Source: an uncultured Lachnospiraceae bacterium
GTDB taxonomy: Bacteria > Bacillota > Clostridia > Lachnospirales > Lachnospiraceae
Reading direction: 5' to 3'
Length of the DNA: 64,000 nt
NCBI GenBank assembly: GCA_910578715.1
Contig: CAJTRL010000003.1
Coordinates: forward strand, 62,001-126,000
Position 1 is the stretch's first letter, and the number at the start of each line of letters is the position of its first letter. The position numbers and the translations under genes are program-made. The notes under the pieces were generated by a model. It had not been told where the DNA came from and did not search any database. It saw nothing but the letters and a program-made list of their open reading frames with translations. Positions 26,513 through 35,622 of the stretch are shown here, piece by piece.

Positions 26513-27379
26513 ATGGTAGCGAAGAAAAAGACATGGTTCGACGTCGTGCTCGTGCTGTTTTTTGTTGTTATTATAGTTATAACACTGTATCCGTTCCTGA
26601 ATGTGCTTGCAATTTCCTTAAACGATGCGACGGATACGCTGCGGAATATTAATTTTGTGATTCCGCGTAAATTTACATGGAGTAACTACAAATATGTATT
26701 TCAGGATGCGGATATTATTCAGCCCTTTTTCCTGTCTGTGGCGAAAACCATTGTAGGAACGCTGGCCGGCGTTATCTGTACCGCGATGTTAGCATATACG
26801 CTGAGCCGCCGGGATTTCATTTTCCACAAACCGTTTACGATTCTGTTCGTCGTTACGATGTATGTGAGCGGCGGCCTGATTCCGGAATACCTGCTGATTA
26901 TGCGTACGCTGCGTCTCGGCAATAATTTTATGGTATATATACTGCCCGGTCTTATCTGGGTTTATAACATGATTCTGGTGCGTTCCTTTATCGACGGTCT
27001 GCCGACTGCACTGGAGGAAGCGGCGAAGCTGGACGGCGCCAATGACTTCCAGATATGGTACAAGGTCGTTATGCCGTTGTGTACGCCGGTTATTGCGACA
27101 ATTGCGTTGTACTATGCGGTAGGCCAGTGGAACTCTTTCATGGACACTTATCTGTACGCGAAGAAGCTCCCGACTCTGCAGTATAAATTGTATGAAATCA
27201 TGTCACAGGCACAGATGCAGCTCGATACCCATGCCACGAGCAATGTGACACAGGCCGTTACGCCGATGGCAATTCGTATGGCAGTTACGGTAGTGGCTAC
27301 CGTTCCGATTATCGTTGTTTATCCGTTCTTACAGAAATATTTTGTAGGCGGCATGACAGTAGGGTCTGTGAAAGACTGA
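26513..27379 (+). CDS. lplC: Sugar ABC transporter permease, LplC type
   Basis: This is the second permease of the importer. The protein is 288 residues with six membrane segments; the first (about residues 12-33) follows a short basic start. The family segment ISLNDATDTLRNINFVIPRKFTWSNYKYVF is present, as is the EAA coupling loop EEAAKLDGANDFQIWYKVVMPLC. It starts 11 bases after the first permease behind GGAGGTG and is followed by the binding lipoprotein. The C-terminal YPFLQKYFVGGMTVGSVKD is the usual ending of this permease class. Confidence 0.92.
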   Translation: MVAKKKTWFDVVLVLFFVVIIVITLYPFLNVLAISLNDATDTLRNINFVIPRKFTWSNYKYVFQDADIIQPFFLSVAKTIVGTLAGVICTAMLAYTLSRRDFIFHKPFTILFVVTMYVSGGLIPEYLLIMRTLRLGNNFMVYILPGLIWVYNMILVRSFIDGLPTALEEAAKLDGANDFQIWYKVVMPLCTPVIATIALYYAVGQWNSFMDTYLYAKKLPTLQYKLYEIMSQAQMQLDTHATSNVTQAVTPMAIRMAVTVVATVPIIVVYPFLQKYFVGGMTVGSVKD

Positions 27380-27484
27380 TAAAAGTGGGATTGCTGCACA
27401 ATCTGTACAAAAGCGATATTGATAAAATAATGCTATATGTCCTGAGCAATCAGGTGATATATAGAGAAAAAGGAGGATATTTTT

Positions 27485-29233
27485 ATGAAAATGCGAAAAA
27501 TTTTATCCGTCCTGACAGTGACGGCGCTCTGCGCAAGTATGCTGGCGGGATGCGGCGGCGGCTCCGGTGATGCTTCATCGAACAACGCCGGAGACAACAG
27601 CACAAGTACCAACACCAATACCAATACGGCTTCCGATGCTGGCACTGATAATGCTTCGTCAGGGGACGTGGCAGCGAGCGATGATACTTCTCCGATTACC
27701 TTTGAAGTATTCCTGACAGACGCAAACAATGACAGCTGGGATAACCCGGTTGGAAATGCAATTACCGAGGCGACTGGCGTTACATTGGATATTTCTTATC
27801 CGGTTTCTTCCCAGGGCGATGCGAAACAGGATGTTGCGCTGATGATTGCAAACGACGAATACCCGGATTTGATTTATTCCAAGGGTGAGGCGACACAGCT
27901 GTATGAAGCGGGCGCGCTGATTGATATGAGAGATTTGATTGAGCAGTATGGCCCCAATATTAAGAAGATGTATGGCGATGAGTTTGAAAAACTGAAATGG
28001 GGTCAGGGCGACGACGGCATTTACCAGCTTTCCTATGCGGGCGTCAGAGCGCAGACACTGAAAACTGGCGGTTCCTGTCAGATTCAGTTTGCGGCGCTGA
28101 AAGAAAACAATTATGAATATCCTACGACGCTGGAGGAGTATGAAGCGCTGATTAAGAAATATCTGGAAGCGCATCCGACGACGGAAGACGGTCTGGAAAC
28201 TATCGGTATCACGATGAGCGCATCCGACTGGCACTGGATGATTACCCTCGGCAACCCGGCAGGCTTTATCGCAGACGCGGCACCGGATAACGGCCAGTGG
28301 GTGGTTGACGAGAATTATAACTGCTATTACAAACATACGACGCCGGAAGAGAAAGAATACTTCCAGTGGCTGTGCCGTATGTATGACGAAGGCATTCTCG
28401 ACCCGAACTTTGCAACACAGACACATGACGATTACATCGCAAAACTTTCCAGCGGACGTGTTGTAGCGATTACGGACGCGGAATGGGATTACAATCAGGC
28501 GCAGCAGGTTCTGATTGCGGACGGCAAAGTGGATAAGACATATTGCGGACTTCCTGTAACGCTGCGTGCGGACCAGAAGGCGCCTACTCTGTTATATCAG
28601 GGACTTCAGGTAGGCTGGGGCATGGCGATTACCAAGAGCTGTGAAGACCCGGTACGTGCGGTCAAATTCCTTGATTTCCTCTGCTCCGATGAAGGTGCGG
28701 TTCTTCATAAATGGGGCGTAGAAGGCGTGAACTACTTTTTAGATGATAATGGCATGAGATATCGTACACAGGAAGAAATCGATGCTTCCAATTCCGACCC
28801 GGATTATGGTAAAAAGACAGGTGTCGGCAACTACACAGGATTCCCGATTTATGGCGATGGCGCTGAAGATGAGAACGGAAATCCCTATACGACGATAACA
28901 AGACAGTCTGTAAAAGATGAATACAACGAAGAGCAGAAAGCAGCCTGTGAAGCATGGGGCGTGGATATGTTAATCGATATTTTCCCGCAGCCCGATGAAT
29001 TCGAAGTACCGCCGTACTCTCCGATATGGGCTTATCAGCTTCCTCAGGATTTGTTAAATACAGTGGACATTCTGAACGAAATCGCATGGCCGGGACTGGT
29101 AAAATGTGTAACAGGCGGTCAGGCTAATTTCGATGCGAACTGGGATGCAATGGTAGCGGAACTGGAAGCAAACGGCATGAATGAGGCAAATGCGGAAATG
29201 ACAGCATTCCTTGCTGAAAAGATTGGCCAGTAA
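27485..29233 (+). CDS. Extracellular sugar-binding lipoprotein
   Basis: This is the substrate-binding component of the importer, anchored outside the membrane. The protein is 582 residues. A signal peptide with lipobox MLAGC is followed by a Gly/Ser/Asn/Thr linker (about residues 24-70) and a two-lobed family-1-type binding fold of LplA-like size. Family features include DVALMIANDEYPDLIYSKGE near the N-lobe and FLDFLCSDEGAVLHKWGVEG in the C-lobe. The preceding AAAGGAGG is strong, and the 105-base gap after the permeases is usual where the binding protein is expressed more. From context the ligand is a xyloglucan-type oligosaccharide; this is inference. Confidence 0.9.
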   Translation: MKMRKILSVLTVTALCASMLAGCGGGSGDASSNNAGDNSTSTNTNTNTASDAGTDNASSGDVAASDDTSPITFEVFLTDANNDSWDNPVGNAITEATGVTLDISYPVSSQGDAKQDVALMIANDEYPDLIYSKGEATQLYEAGALIDMRDLIEQYGPNIKKMYGDEFEKLKWGQGDDGIYQLSYAGVRAQTLKTGGSCQIQFAALKENNYEYPTTLEEYEALIKKYLEAHPTTEDGLETIGITMSASDWHWMITLGNPAGFIADAAPDNGQWVVDENYNCYYKHTTPEEKEYFQWLCRMYDEGILDPNFATQTHDDYIAKLSSGRVVAITDAEWDYNQAQQVLIADGKVDKTYCGLPVTLRADQKAPTLLYQGLQVGWGMAITKSCEDPVRAVKFLDFLCSDEGAVLHKWGVEGVNYFLDDNGMRYRTQEEIDASNSDPDYGKKTGVGNYTGFPIYGDGAEDENGNPYTTITRQSVKDEYNEEQKAACEAWGVDMLIDIFPQPDEFEVPPYSPIWAYQLPQDLLNTVDILNEIAWPGLVKCVTGGQANFDANWDAMVAELEANGMNEANAEMTAFLAEKIGQ

Positions 29234-29321
29234 AGCGGATAACACCGTTGCGGAAACGGTTGTCACAGGCTGGAAATGCCATGATAATCAATAGATATAA
29301 TTGGTAATATGTAAAAAGTAA

Positions 29322-29356
29322 AGGGTCTGATATCTTTATGGTGTTAGGCCCTTTCT
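29322..29356 (+). terminator. Possible attenuator or terminator between importer and GH3
   Basis: AGGGTCTGATA (29322-29332) pairs with TGTTAGGCCCT (29342-29352) through several G-U pairs and is followed by TTCT. The T-run is weak, so it is better read as partial attenuation separating high-level transporter mRNA from the enzyme genes. The 29234-29444 gap holds nothing else clear. Confidence 0.4.
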
Positions 29357-29444
29357 GTCACATGGAATTTTTCCGGGCCCGTGCCGAAAACGGGATTGAA
29401 AAAACAGGGCTGAAAATGATTGCCAGAAAAGGAGGATTGGCGGT

Positions 29445-32400
29445 ATGGAAGTAAAGAAAAATACACCCTTCTGGGATGTATCGTTATCCCTGGAGGAGCG
29501 GCTTGACTGGCTGATGTCGGAAATGACGCTGGATGAAAAACTGAGGATGCTTGCAACGAGGGTTCCGGCAATAGAGCGGCTGGGCATCCCGGCGATGTCG
29601 GTAGGAGGAGAAGCCGCGCATGGCGTGGAGGCGAGAAATGACCAGAACGAACTGGGCGGGCCGGAAGTAACGACTTCTTTCCCACAGCCTATCGGGATGA
29701 GCGCTACCTGGAACCCGGAACTGATTAAAAAGGCAGGAACCGTAACGGGAACAGAAGCGCGCGTTCTGTATCACCGCCACCCGGACAGAGGTTTAAGCCG
29801 CTGGGCGCCCACAATTGATTTGGAACGCGACCCGCGGTGGGGCAGAACGGAGGAAGGCTATGGCGAAGACCCTGTTCTGATTGGAGAAATGTCTTCCGCC
29901 TATATTCAGGGAATGCAGGGCGATGACCCTCACTATCTTCGTGTCGCGTCCACCCTGAAACATTTTTATGGAAACAATACGGAAGTGGGGCGGGGATGGA
30001 AAAATTCCTCTATCGACCCGCGTAACAAATACGAGCTGTATCTGGAACCGTTCCGCCGGGCCATCGAAAAAGGCGGTGCAGAGGCCATTATGACAGCCTA
30101 TAATAAAATCAACGGTATTCCGGGCATGCTGAACCCGGAAGTCAGAACGATTTTAAAGGAGCAGTACGGTTTAAAACACGCGGTCTGCGACGGCGGTGCG
30201 ATGGAGCTTGTGGCTGATTTCCATCACTACTGCGGTCTTCATGCGGAAACGATTGCAATGGCCTTAAAAGCCGGTGTGGATGGCATGTCGGATAACCCGG
30301 ATGTGGTGGAGCAGGCGGCGAGAGAGGCTTTTGCACTCGGACTGATTACGGAAAAAGATGTGGACGAGGCGCTTCGGAATATGTTCCGCACGAAATTAAG
30401 GCTTGGCGTTTATGACGCGGAGCAGCGCAATCCTTATGATAATGTGACGGAGGCGGATATCAATTCGGAAGAAAATCAGGAGATATGCCGCCAGGTATCG
30501 AGAGAATCCATTGTTCTTCTGAAAAACGACGGGGAGATGCTTCCGCTCGATAAAAGCGCTTCCACGGATTCGCTGGCGCTGGTTGGCCCGGTGGGGGATT
30601 CCTGGTATCGTGACTGGTACTGTGGAGAGCCCCTTCGCAAAACGACGCTGAAACAGGGAATAGAAAAGCTGCTGGAGACAGAAATTCCTTTTGCGGACGG
30701 CTATGACAGAGTAATCTTACGCTGTGGGGAGAAAGGAATCGCCGTGGCGGATGACGGAGCGCTTGTTTTATCCGACGAGCCGGATATTTTTATCAGGAAA
30801 GACTGGGGCGAGGGATGCCTGTATTTTCAGTGCGCCCGCACCGGAAAGTACATGAATACGAGATTCTATCCCGGCAAAGTAAACCCGGAGGATATGGGCA
30901 AACTGGCGGCGGATATCGAAGAGCCGTTTGACTGGTTCGTGATGGAAATTTTCCATATGGAAGAACAGGGGGACGGGACGGCGGTGCTGACAAACCGATT
31001 TGGCTCTCCCGTACTGGCGGGAGAGGACGGAAGCCTCTGGTCCATGCGGGGCGGAGAGGAAATCGGGGCCAGCGTCGGTCTGGAAATCGCGAGCGCAACG
31101 TCGGCACGCAAAGAGATTGCAATGTCCGAAATAACTTTTACGCTGGAAGTTGTGGAATCCGGTGTGGAGGCCGCAGTCAGGCTGGCGCAGAGCAAAGAGA
31201 AGGTCGTGCTTGCGCTCGGCTGTAATCCGATGGTGAACGCGAGAGAAGAGGTGGACCGCGGCACAATTATACTGCCGCCGGAACAGGAAAGGCTGATGGA
31301 AGCGGTTTATCAGGCTAATCCCAATGTGATTCTTGCACTTTTCTCCAACTATCCTTATGCGATGAATGCCGCACAGGAAAAACTGCCCGCGATTTTGTGG
31401 AGCGCGACGGGAAGCCAGGATATGGGAGAGGCGATGGCGGAGACGATTTTCGGGGAAAATGCGCCCGCCGGGCGTCTGAATATGACCTGGTATCGGAGCG
31501 ACGAACAGCTTCCCGACATCGACGATTACGATGTAATTAAAGGAAAACGCACTTACCGCTATTTTGACGGCGAAGTTCTCTATCCATTCGGCTTCGGTCT
31601 GACCTATTCGGAATTTGTCTATTCGGATTTGACTGTGGAGCTGATGGATAAGAGAAGCCTTTCCGTATCTTTTACGGTGAAAAATATCGGGAAACGAACG
31701 AGCGACGAAGTGGTACAGGTTTATGGAACGGCTCCGGTTTCCCGCGTGAAAAAGCCGTTAAAACAGTTACTGGGATTCCGGCGTCTGAAAAATGTCGCCC
31801 CGGGAGAAAGCAGAAGAGTGGAGATTTCCGTTCCCGTCGAAGAGTTCCGTTTTTATGACGTTATCAGCCGTTCTTTGATGGTGGAAGGGGGCTGCTATAC
31901 GATTTATGCGGGGCCGGACAGCGCGGCGAAACTGTGTACGCAGATTGAAATTCCGGGCGGAAAACCGGGACTGCGCGATATGTCACAAAAAACCGCGGCG
32001 GACCACTACGATGATTATGAGAATATCGTGCTGACACAGGGACAGTTCGGGTACAGCGCGGCGGGACTTTTACACACCGATAAGGAAGGCGTTCTCATTT
32101 ACCGGGATTGTGCGATTCCGGCGGACGCCAAAGAAATTACGCTTCATCTGCTGAGCGAAAAAGACGGCGGCGTGGAAATCTTTATCGATGGAAAAGCGGC
32201 CGGAAGCTGGCGTGGAGAGACGAGAACCTATGTAAAGAATCCGCGCCCGGTGATGGGGCCGCTGATGGTCAAAGACATGGAAGAGAGGATTGCCAGCTGG
32301 AAGCCTGTCTATGCGGATGTGAAAATCAAATTAACGTTAGAAGGGAAGGAAAAAGCAGATTTGACAGAAACACCTTCTGAAGGAAAATTTCCAGACACAA

Positions 32401-32507
32401 TCCCTTCCGAAGCGGTATCTTCCGGGGAGAAAACGTCTGATAAAATTTCATCGGAACTGATGATTCGGATGACAGGGGATGTGAAGTTGTGCTATTATAG
32501 GTTCTGA
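29445..32507 (+). CDS. GH3 beta-glycosidase with inserted and added domains
   Basis: The protein is 1020 residues, long for GH3, and lacks a signal peptide. Order: TIM-barrel domain (about 1-330) with RDPRWGRTEEGYGEDP and the nucleophile D249 in AVCDGGAMEL; first part of the alpha/beta sandwich (VLLKNDGEMLPL); an extra insert of roughly 130 residues (about 435-565) resembling a beta-trefoil or fascin-like module; the rest of the sandwich (LALGCNPMVNAREEVDR); an Fn3-like domain (VKNIGKRTSDEVVQVY); and a C-terminal CBM6-like beta-sandwich. GH3 members of this layout include beta-glucosidases and beta-xylosidases. The neighbours suggest trimming glucose from xyloglucan backbone pieces in the cytoplasm. 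Tandem repeats follow the stop codon. Confidence 0.9.
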   Translation: MEVKKNTPFWDVSLSLEERLDWLMSEMTLDEKLRMLATRVPAIERLGIPAMSVGGEAAHGVEARNDQNELGGPEVTTSFPQPIGMSATWNPELIKKAGTVTGTEARVLYHRHPDRGLSRWAPTIDLERDPRWGRTEEGYGEDPVLIGEMSSAYIQGMQGDDPHYLRVASTLKHFYGNNTEVGRGWKNSSIDPRNKYELYLEPFRRAIEKGGAEAIMTAYNKINGIPGMLNPEVRTILKEQYGLKHAVCDGGAMELVADFHHYCGLHAETIAMALKAGVDGMSDNPDVVEQAAREAFALGLITEKDVDEALRNMFRTKLRLGVYDAEQRNPYDNVTEADINSEENQEICRQVSRESIVLLKNDGEMLPLDKSASTDSLALVGPVGDSWYRDWYCGEPLRKTTLKQGIEKLLETEIPFADGYDRVILRCGEKGIAVADDGALVLSDEPDIFIRKDWGEGCLYFQCARTGKYMNTRFYPGKVNPEDMGKLAADIEEPFDWFVMEIFHMEEQGDGTAVLTNRFGSPVLAGEDGSLWSMRGGEEIGASVGLEIASATSARKEIAMSEITFTLEVVESGVEAAVRLAQSKEKVVLALGCNPMVNAREEVDRGTIILPPEQERLMEAVYQANPNVILALFSNYPYAMNAAQEKLPAILWSATGSQDMGEAMAETIFGENAPAGRLNMTWYRSDEQLPDIDDYDVIKGKRTYRYFDGEVLYPFGFGLTYSEFVYSDLTVELMDKRSLSVSFTVKNIGKRTSDEVVQVYGTAPVSRVKKPLKQLLGFRRLKNVAPGESRRVEISVPVEEFRFYDVISRSLMVEGGCYTIYAGPDSAAKLCTQIEIPGGKPGLRDMSQKTAADHYDDYENIVLTQGQFGYSAAGLLHTDKEGVLIYRDCAIPADAKEITLHLLSEKDGGVEIFIDGKAAGSWRGETRTYVKNPRPVMGPLMVKDMEERIASWKPVYADVKIKLTLEGKEKADLTETPSEGKFPDTIPSEAVSSGEKTSDKISSELMIRMTGDVKLCYYRF

Positions 32508-32509
32508 TA

Positions 32510-32575
32510 AGGAAACGATAAGGTTTCAGGAAACAACAAGGTTTTAAGGAAACGACAGGGTTTCAGGAAAATGTT
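32510..32575 (+). repeat. 18-19 bp tandem repeat after the GH3 stop codon
   Basis: Copies of AGGAAACRAYARGGTTT begin at 32510, 32528, 32547 and 32565 (the last truncated). They start three bases after the GH3 stop and end before the esterase ribosome site. No coding or known regulatory role is apparent. Confidence 0.8.
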
Positions 32576-32640
32576 GCTGCCGGATGTTTTTGGTTCAGGG
32601 AACCGGGAAACATCCGGCAGCGTTTACAGGGAGGATGACA

Positions 32641-33459
32641 ATGATATATAAAGAATACCCGATTCGGGCGGAAGGCTCTGCGGAAGATGCCAGAATGACA
32701 ACCTATCTGATTTCATATTCGGAGGCGATGAAAATACAGAAACGGCCCCTGATTATCATCTGTCCGGGCGGCGGCTACCGCTATGTTTCCGAGCGAGAAG
32801 GAGAAATGATTGCGTTTCAGTGGAATGCCCTCGGCTATCATGCGGTGGTACTGAAATACTCCGTGAATCCGGCGCTTTATCCGACTGCGCTTTTAGAGCT
32901 GGCGGAGGTTATGAAGATGGTAAAAGAGCACAGCGCGGAGTGGTATGTGGACACGGAGCGGATTCTGGTGGAAGGCTCTTCGGCTGGCGGCCACCTGGCG
33001 GCGTCCTATGGCATGTTCTGGAAGAAACCTTTTTTGTCGGAGAAAATCGGCATTGCTTCGGAAGAACTCCGCCCGGCGGGTATGATTCTGCATTATCCGG
33101 TCATTACGTCCGGCGAATACGCGCATCGGGATTCTTTTCATATGCTGCTCGGTGAAAAATACGAGGAACTGAAAGAGGAGATGTCGCTGGAAAATCAGGT
33201 AAACAAAGATGTGCCGCCGACTTTTATCTGGCATACGAATGAGGACAAATCCGTGCCGGCGGAGAACTCGCTGCTGCTGGCGCTCGCAATGCGGCGGCAC
33301 AATGTTCCGGTGGAACTGCATTTGTATGCGAAGGGCGGCCACGGGCTCGCCCTTGCGGATGAACGCACGATGTGCGCCGACGGAAGCGGCACGGAGAAGG
33401 AATGCACCTCCTGGGTGGCGCTGGCGGATATGTGGATGCGGGAAGTGGTTTTCAGGTAG
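32641..33459 (+). CDS. Alpha/beta-hydrolase, acetyl-esterase type
   Basis: The protein is 272 residues and cytoplasmic (no signal). It has the esterase/lipase fold seen in acetyl-xylan and sugar esterases. The oxyanion segment is IICPGGGYRYVS, the nucleophile is S114 in GSSAGGH, the likely acid is in HTNEDKSVP, and the His is in KGGHGLAL near the C-terminus. ATG 32641 has GGGAGG at good spacing; the in-frame ATG 32584 does not. It follows GH3 on the same strand and probably de-acetylates the imported oligosaccharides (xyloglucan galactose is commonly O-acetylated), which is inferred from context. It is separated from GH3 by a tandem repeat. Confidence 0.82.
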   Translation: MIYKEYPIRAEGSAEDARMTTYLISYSEAMKIQKRPLIIICPGGGYRYVSEREGEMIAFQWNALGYHAVVLKYSVNPALYPTALLELAEVMKMVKEHSAEWYVDTERILVEGSSAGGHLAASYGMFWKKPFLSEKIGIASEELRPAGMILHYPVITSGEYAHRDSFHMLLGEKYEELKEEMSLENQVNKDVPPTFIWHTNEDKSVPAENSLLLALAMRRHNVPVELHLYAKGGHGLALADERTMCADGSGTEKECTSWVALADMWMREVVFR

Positions 33460-33473
33460 GATAAGAGTTCCGA

Positions 33474-33512
33474 GGGGCATTATTGGGGCTGTTACAGCCC
33501 CAACAATGCCCC
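33474..33512. terminator. Convergent hairpin between esterase and XRE regulator
   Basis: A 19-bp stem with one G-U pair (GGGGCATTATTGGGGCTGT 33474-33492 with 33494-33512) has a one-base gap at its centre. It covers the last codons and stop of the XRE gene. It lacks T-runs on either side, so it may act as a transcript-collision or mRNA-end structure. Confidence 0.65.
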
Positions 33513-33932
33513 GGCAATCATGAGAACGGTACAGGCCAGTGAAAACAGCATTCCAACAATTGTTAAGCCAATCAGCAGTTTATTTTTCATATGGCTTATT
33601 TGAAATTTCAGGGAAGCAATTCCCACAATCCATCCGAAAATCGGAGGAAAGGATAAGTAAGTTAATACGCCCGCCCGCAATTTGTCATACCCGGCATCTT
33701 CTTTTGCCGCCGATAGATTTACATCCATCTGCTCTATCTCATCCTTTAAAAGATAATCCAATGAGCAGTCAAATATTTTACCGATTCGGATTAGTTTCTC
33801 GGTGTCCGGATATGCCTCGTCGCGTTCCCATTTCGATACAGCCTGTCTCGATACTTTTAAAATTTCCGCAAATTGTTCCTGTGTTAAATTCTGGTCTTTC
33901 CGCAGTTTTGTTATTTTTTCGCCGATTGTCAT
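33492..33932 (-). CDS. XRE-family regulator with membrane C-terminus
   Basis: The protein is 146 residues. The N-terminal HTH (residues 3-60; LTQEQFAEILKVSRQAVSKWERDEAYPD, then LIRIGKIFDCSLDYLL) is of the lambda-repressor class. After a linker there are two hydrophobic segments (about 90-108 and 118-142), so the DNA-binding domain is tethered to the membrane. Proteins of this layout are common in Firmicutes and usually control adjacent or stress genes. AAAGGAGG precedes the ATG. Two copies of a palindromic site lie 20-55 bases upstream, suggesting autoregulation. It interrupts the carbohydrate locus, and its link with it is unknown. Confidence 0.85.
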   Translation of the reverse strand: MTIGEKITKLRKDQNLTQEQFAEILKVSRQAVSKWERDEAYPDTEKLIRIGKIFDCSLDYLLKDEIEQMDVNLSAAKEDAGYDKLRAGVLTYLSFPPIFGWIVGIASLKFQISHMKNKLLIGLTIVGMLFSLACTVLMIAGALLGL

Positions 33933-33952
33933 ATGATGCAGCCTCCTTTAAT

Positions 33953-33986
33953 TGATAAAATCATTTTTCCTGAATTGATAAAATCA
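33953..33986 (-). promoter_or_regulatory. Paired palindromic operators upstream of the XRE regulator
   Basis: TGATAAAATCA occurs at 33953-33963 and 33976-33986, each inside a 15-bp direct repeat (AATTGATAAAATCAT) spaced by 23 bp, about two helical turns. The half-sites TGAT/ATCA are palindromic. Position just before the XRE start codon suggests its own binding sites. Confidence 0.6.
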
Positions 33987-34055
33987 TCTTAGAATACAGC
34001 ATCGTATTTTGACACCATTCACAGGTTGCTAAATGAAAATCTTCGGTTGCATTCT

Positions 34056-35540
34056 CTATTCCGTCACAACCTTGATAACCACCGGGAACTCGCTTTTTAC
34101 GGTAGTCGTCGTAAAATGCAGTCCGTCTCCATCTGTCCGGAAGTCAATCGGTTCATCCGAGCCGAGAATACTGACGCCGCGGATGATGCCGTGGAAGTTC
34201 GGTTTATTGGCGTCGGCGCTTTTGCCGAGGGAACGGATGGTTATGCGGCCGTCCGACGGATATTGCAGACAAATTGCGTAGATGCAGCCGTTGCCGGCGG
34301 TAAAGCGGAAGTCTTCGCTTGTATAGGAGGTGGCGGAGCCGTCGCTGAACTGGCCTTCTACTTCCCGGGTCGGCCCTTCCGCGGAATAACGCCAGGGCTT
34401 GCTGTTATAGACAGCCTCTCCGTTTACGGAAAGCCAGCTGCCGATATCCTGTAAAATGGCGGTCGTTTCTTCCGTAAAAGTACCGTCGGCTTTCGGGCCG
34501 ATATTTAACAGGAGATTGCCGTTTTTGCTGACCACATCCGCCAGATAACAAATCAGCTCGTTACTGCTCTTATAATCAAGAGAAGTGGTATAGCACCAGG
34601 AATTGCGCATAACGGAAGTGTCCGTCTGCCAGTGGTAGGGTTTGGCATCCGCAAATTTTCCGCGTTCTACGTCTACGATTGCGCTGCCGAAGGCCATCGC
34701 GTCATGCTTGTAACAAATGGCGGCCGGGAAGCCCCATTCCAGTCCGCGGTTGTAATAATATGCGGCAATCTGCCGCAGTCCGGGTTTGTAACCTTCGTGC
34801 TGAATCCACCAGTCAAAATAAAGAATCTTCGGCTGATAGCGGTCGATAATTTCACAGGTACGGCAAATCCAGTCCTCCAGAAATTCTTCCGTCGGATAGG
34901 GGGTGGCAAACAGGTTCTGATGCTCCGGCTGTTCCTGTAAGGAAGGCCAGTAGAAATCACCGCACTTCAGCGGCTCTTTGATGTCGCTTTCAAAGTCTTT
35001 GCCGTTTCCCATAAACCAGAGATGTTCCGCCCGGTGGGAAGAGGCACCCAAGACGAGCCCTCTTTTTTCAAAGGCTTCTTTCAATTCTCCGAGAATATTC
35101 CGCTTCGGGCCCATTTTGGCCGCGTTGTAAACCGACAGGTCACTGTCGTACATCTGGAAACCGTCGTGATGCTCGGCTACGGGCACGACATATTTCGCGC
35201 CTGCTTTTACAAAAGTTTCCGCCCAGAAATCCGGGTCGAATTTGTCCGCAGTGAACATCGGAATAAAGTCTTTGTAGCCGAACTCCTTATGAGGACCGTA
35301 GGTTTTGACATGGTGCTCAAACTCCGGCGTGCCCTGGATATACATATTCCGGGAATACCATTCGTTGGAAAAGGCCGGAACGCTGTACACGCCCCAGTGG
35401 ATAAAAATACCGAATTTGGCTTTTTCATACCACGCGGGCATCGCAAAATCCGTCAGAGAGCCCCAGTCGTCGTGGTAGGGGCCTTTGTCGATAACTTTCC
35501 GTATTGATGCTAAATAGGCTTTTTTGTCTGTGATTTTCAT
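34056..35540 (-). CDS. GH29 alpha-L-fucosidase
   Basis: The enzyme removes alpha-linked L-fucose by a retaining mechanism. The protein is 494 residues. A catalytic TIM barrel (about 1-345) has the family opening WYEKAKFGIFIHWGVYSVPAF, the EHHDGFQMYDSDLS segment and the nucleophile D243 in YFDWWIQHEG. A C-terminal beta-sandwich (about 370-490) follows. There is no signal peptide, so it acts on imported oligosaccharides. AAAGGAA precedes the ATG. It lies 82 bases after the GH42 gene on the same strand, probably in one operon read from the promoter near 37730. With alpha-xylosidase and beta-galactosidase it fits removal of the fucose cap of XXFG-type side chains. Confidence 0.93.
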   Translation of the reverse strand: MKITDKKAYLASIRKVIDKGPYHDDWGSLTDFAMPAWYEKAKFGIFIHWGVYSVPAFSNEWYSRNMYIQGTPEFEHHVKTYGPHKEFGYKDFIPMFTADKFDPDFWAETFVKAGAKYVVPVAEHHDGFQMYDSDLSVYNAAKMGPKRNILGELKEAFEKRGLVLGASSHRAEHLWFMGNGKDFESDIKEPLKCGDFYWPSLQEQPEHQNLFATPYPTEEFLEDWICRTCEIIDRYQPKILYFDWWIQHEGYKPGLRQIAAYYYNRGLEWGFPAAICYKHDAMAFGSAIVDVERGKFADAKPYHWQTDTSVMRNSWCYTTSLDYKSSNELICYLADVVSKNGNLLLNIGPKADGTFTEETTAILQDIGSWLSVNGEAVYNSKPWRYSAEGPTREVEGQFSDGSATSYTSEDFRFTAGNGCIYAICLQYPSDGRITIRSLGKSADANKPNFHGIIRGVSILGSDEPIDFRTDGDGLHFTTTTVKSEFPVVIKVVTE

Positions 35541-35622
35541 AGGGTGATTCCTTTCGTTGTGCTGAGGTATGTGGGCAAGCGGGCCGGGGCAGAGGGGAAA
35601 GTTTCCCAGACCTGTCTGCGGG

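Noticed and set aside
27659..28426. A 255-codon minus-strand frame inside the binding-lipoprotein gene
   Set aside because: Entirely antisense to a well-supported gene; no recognisable domain or ribosome site.
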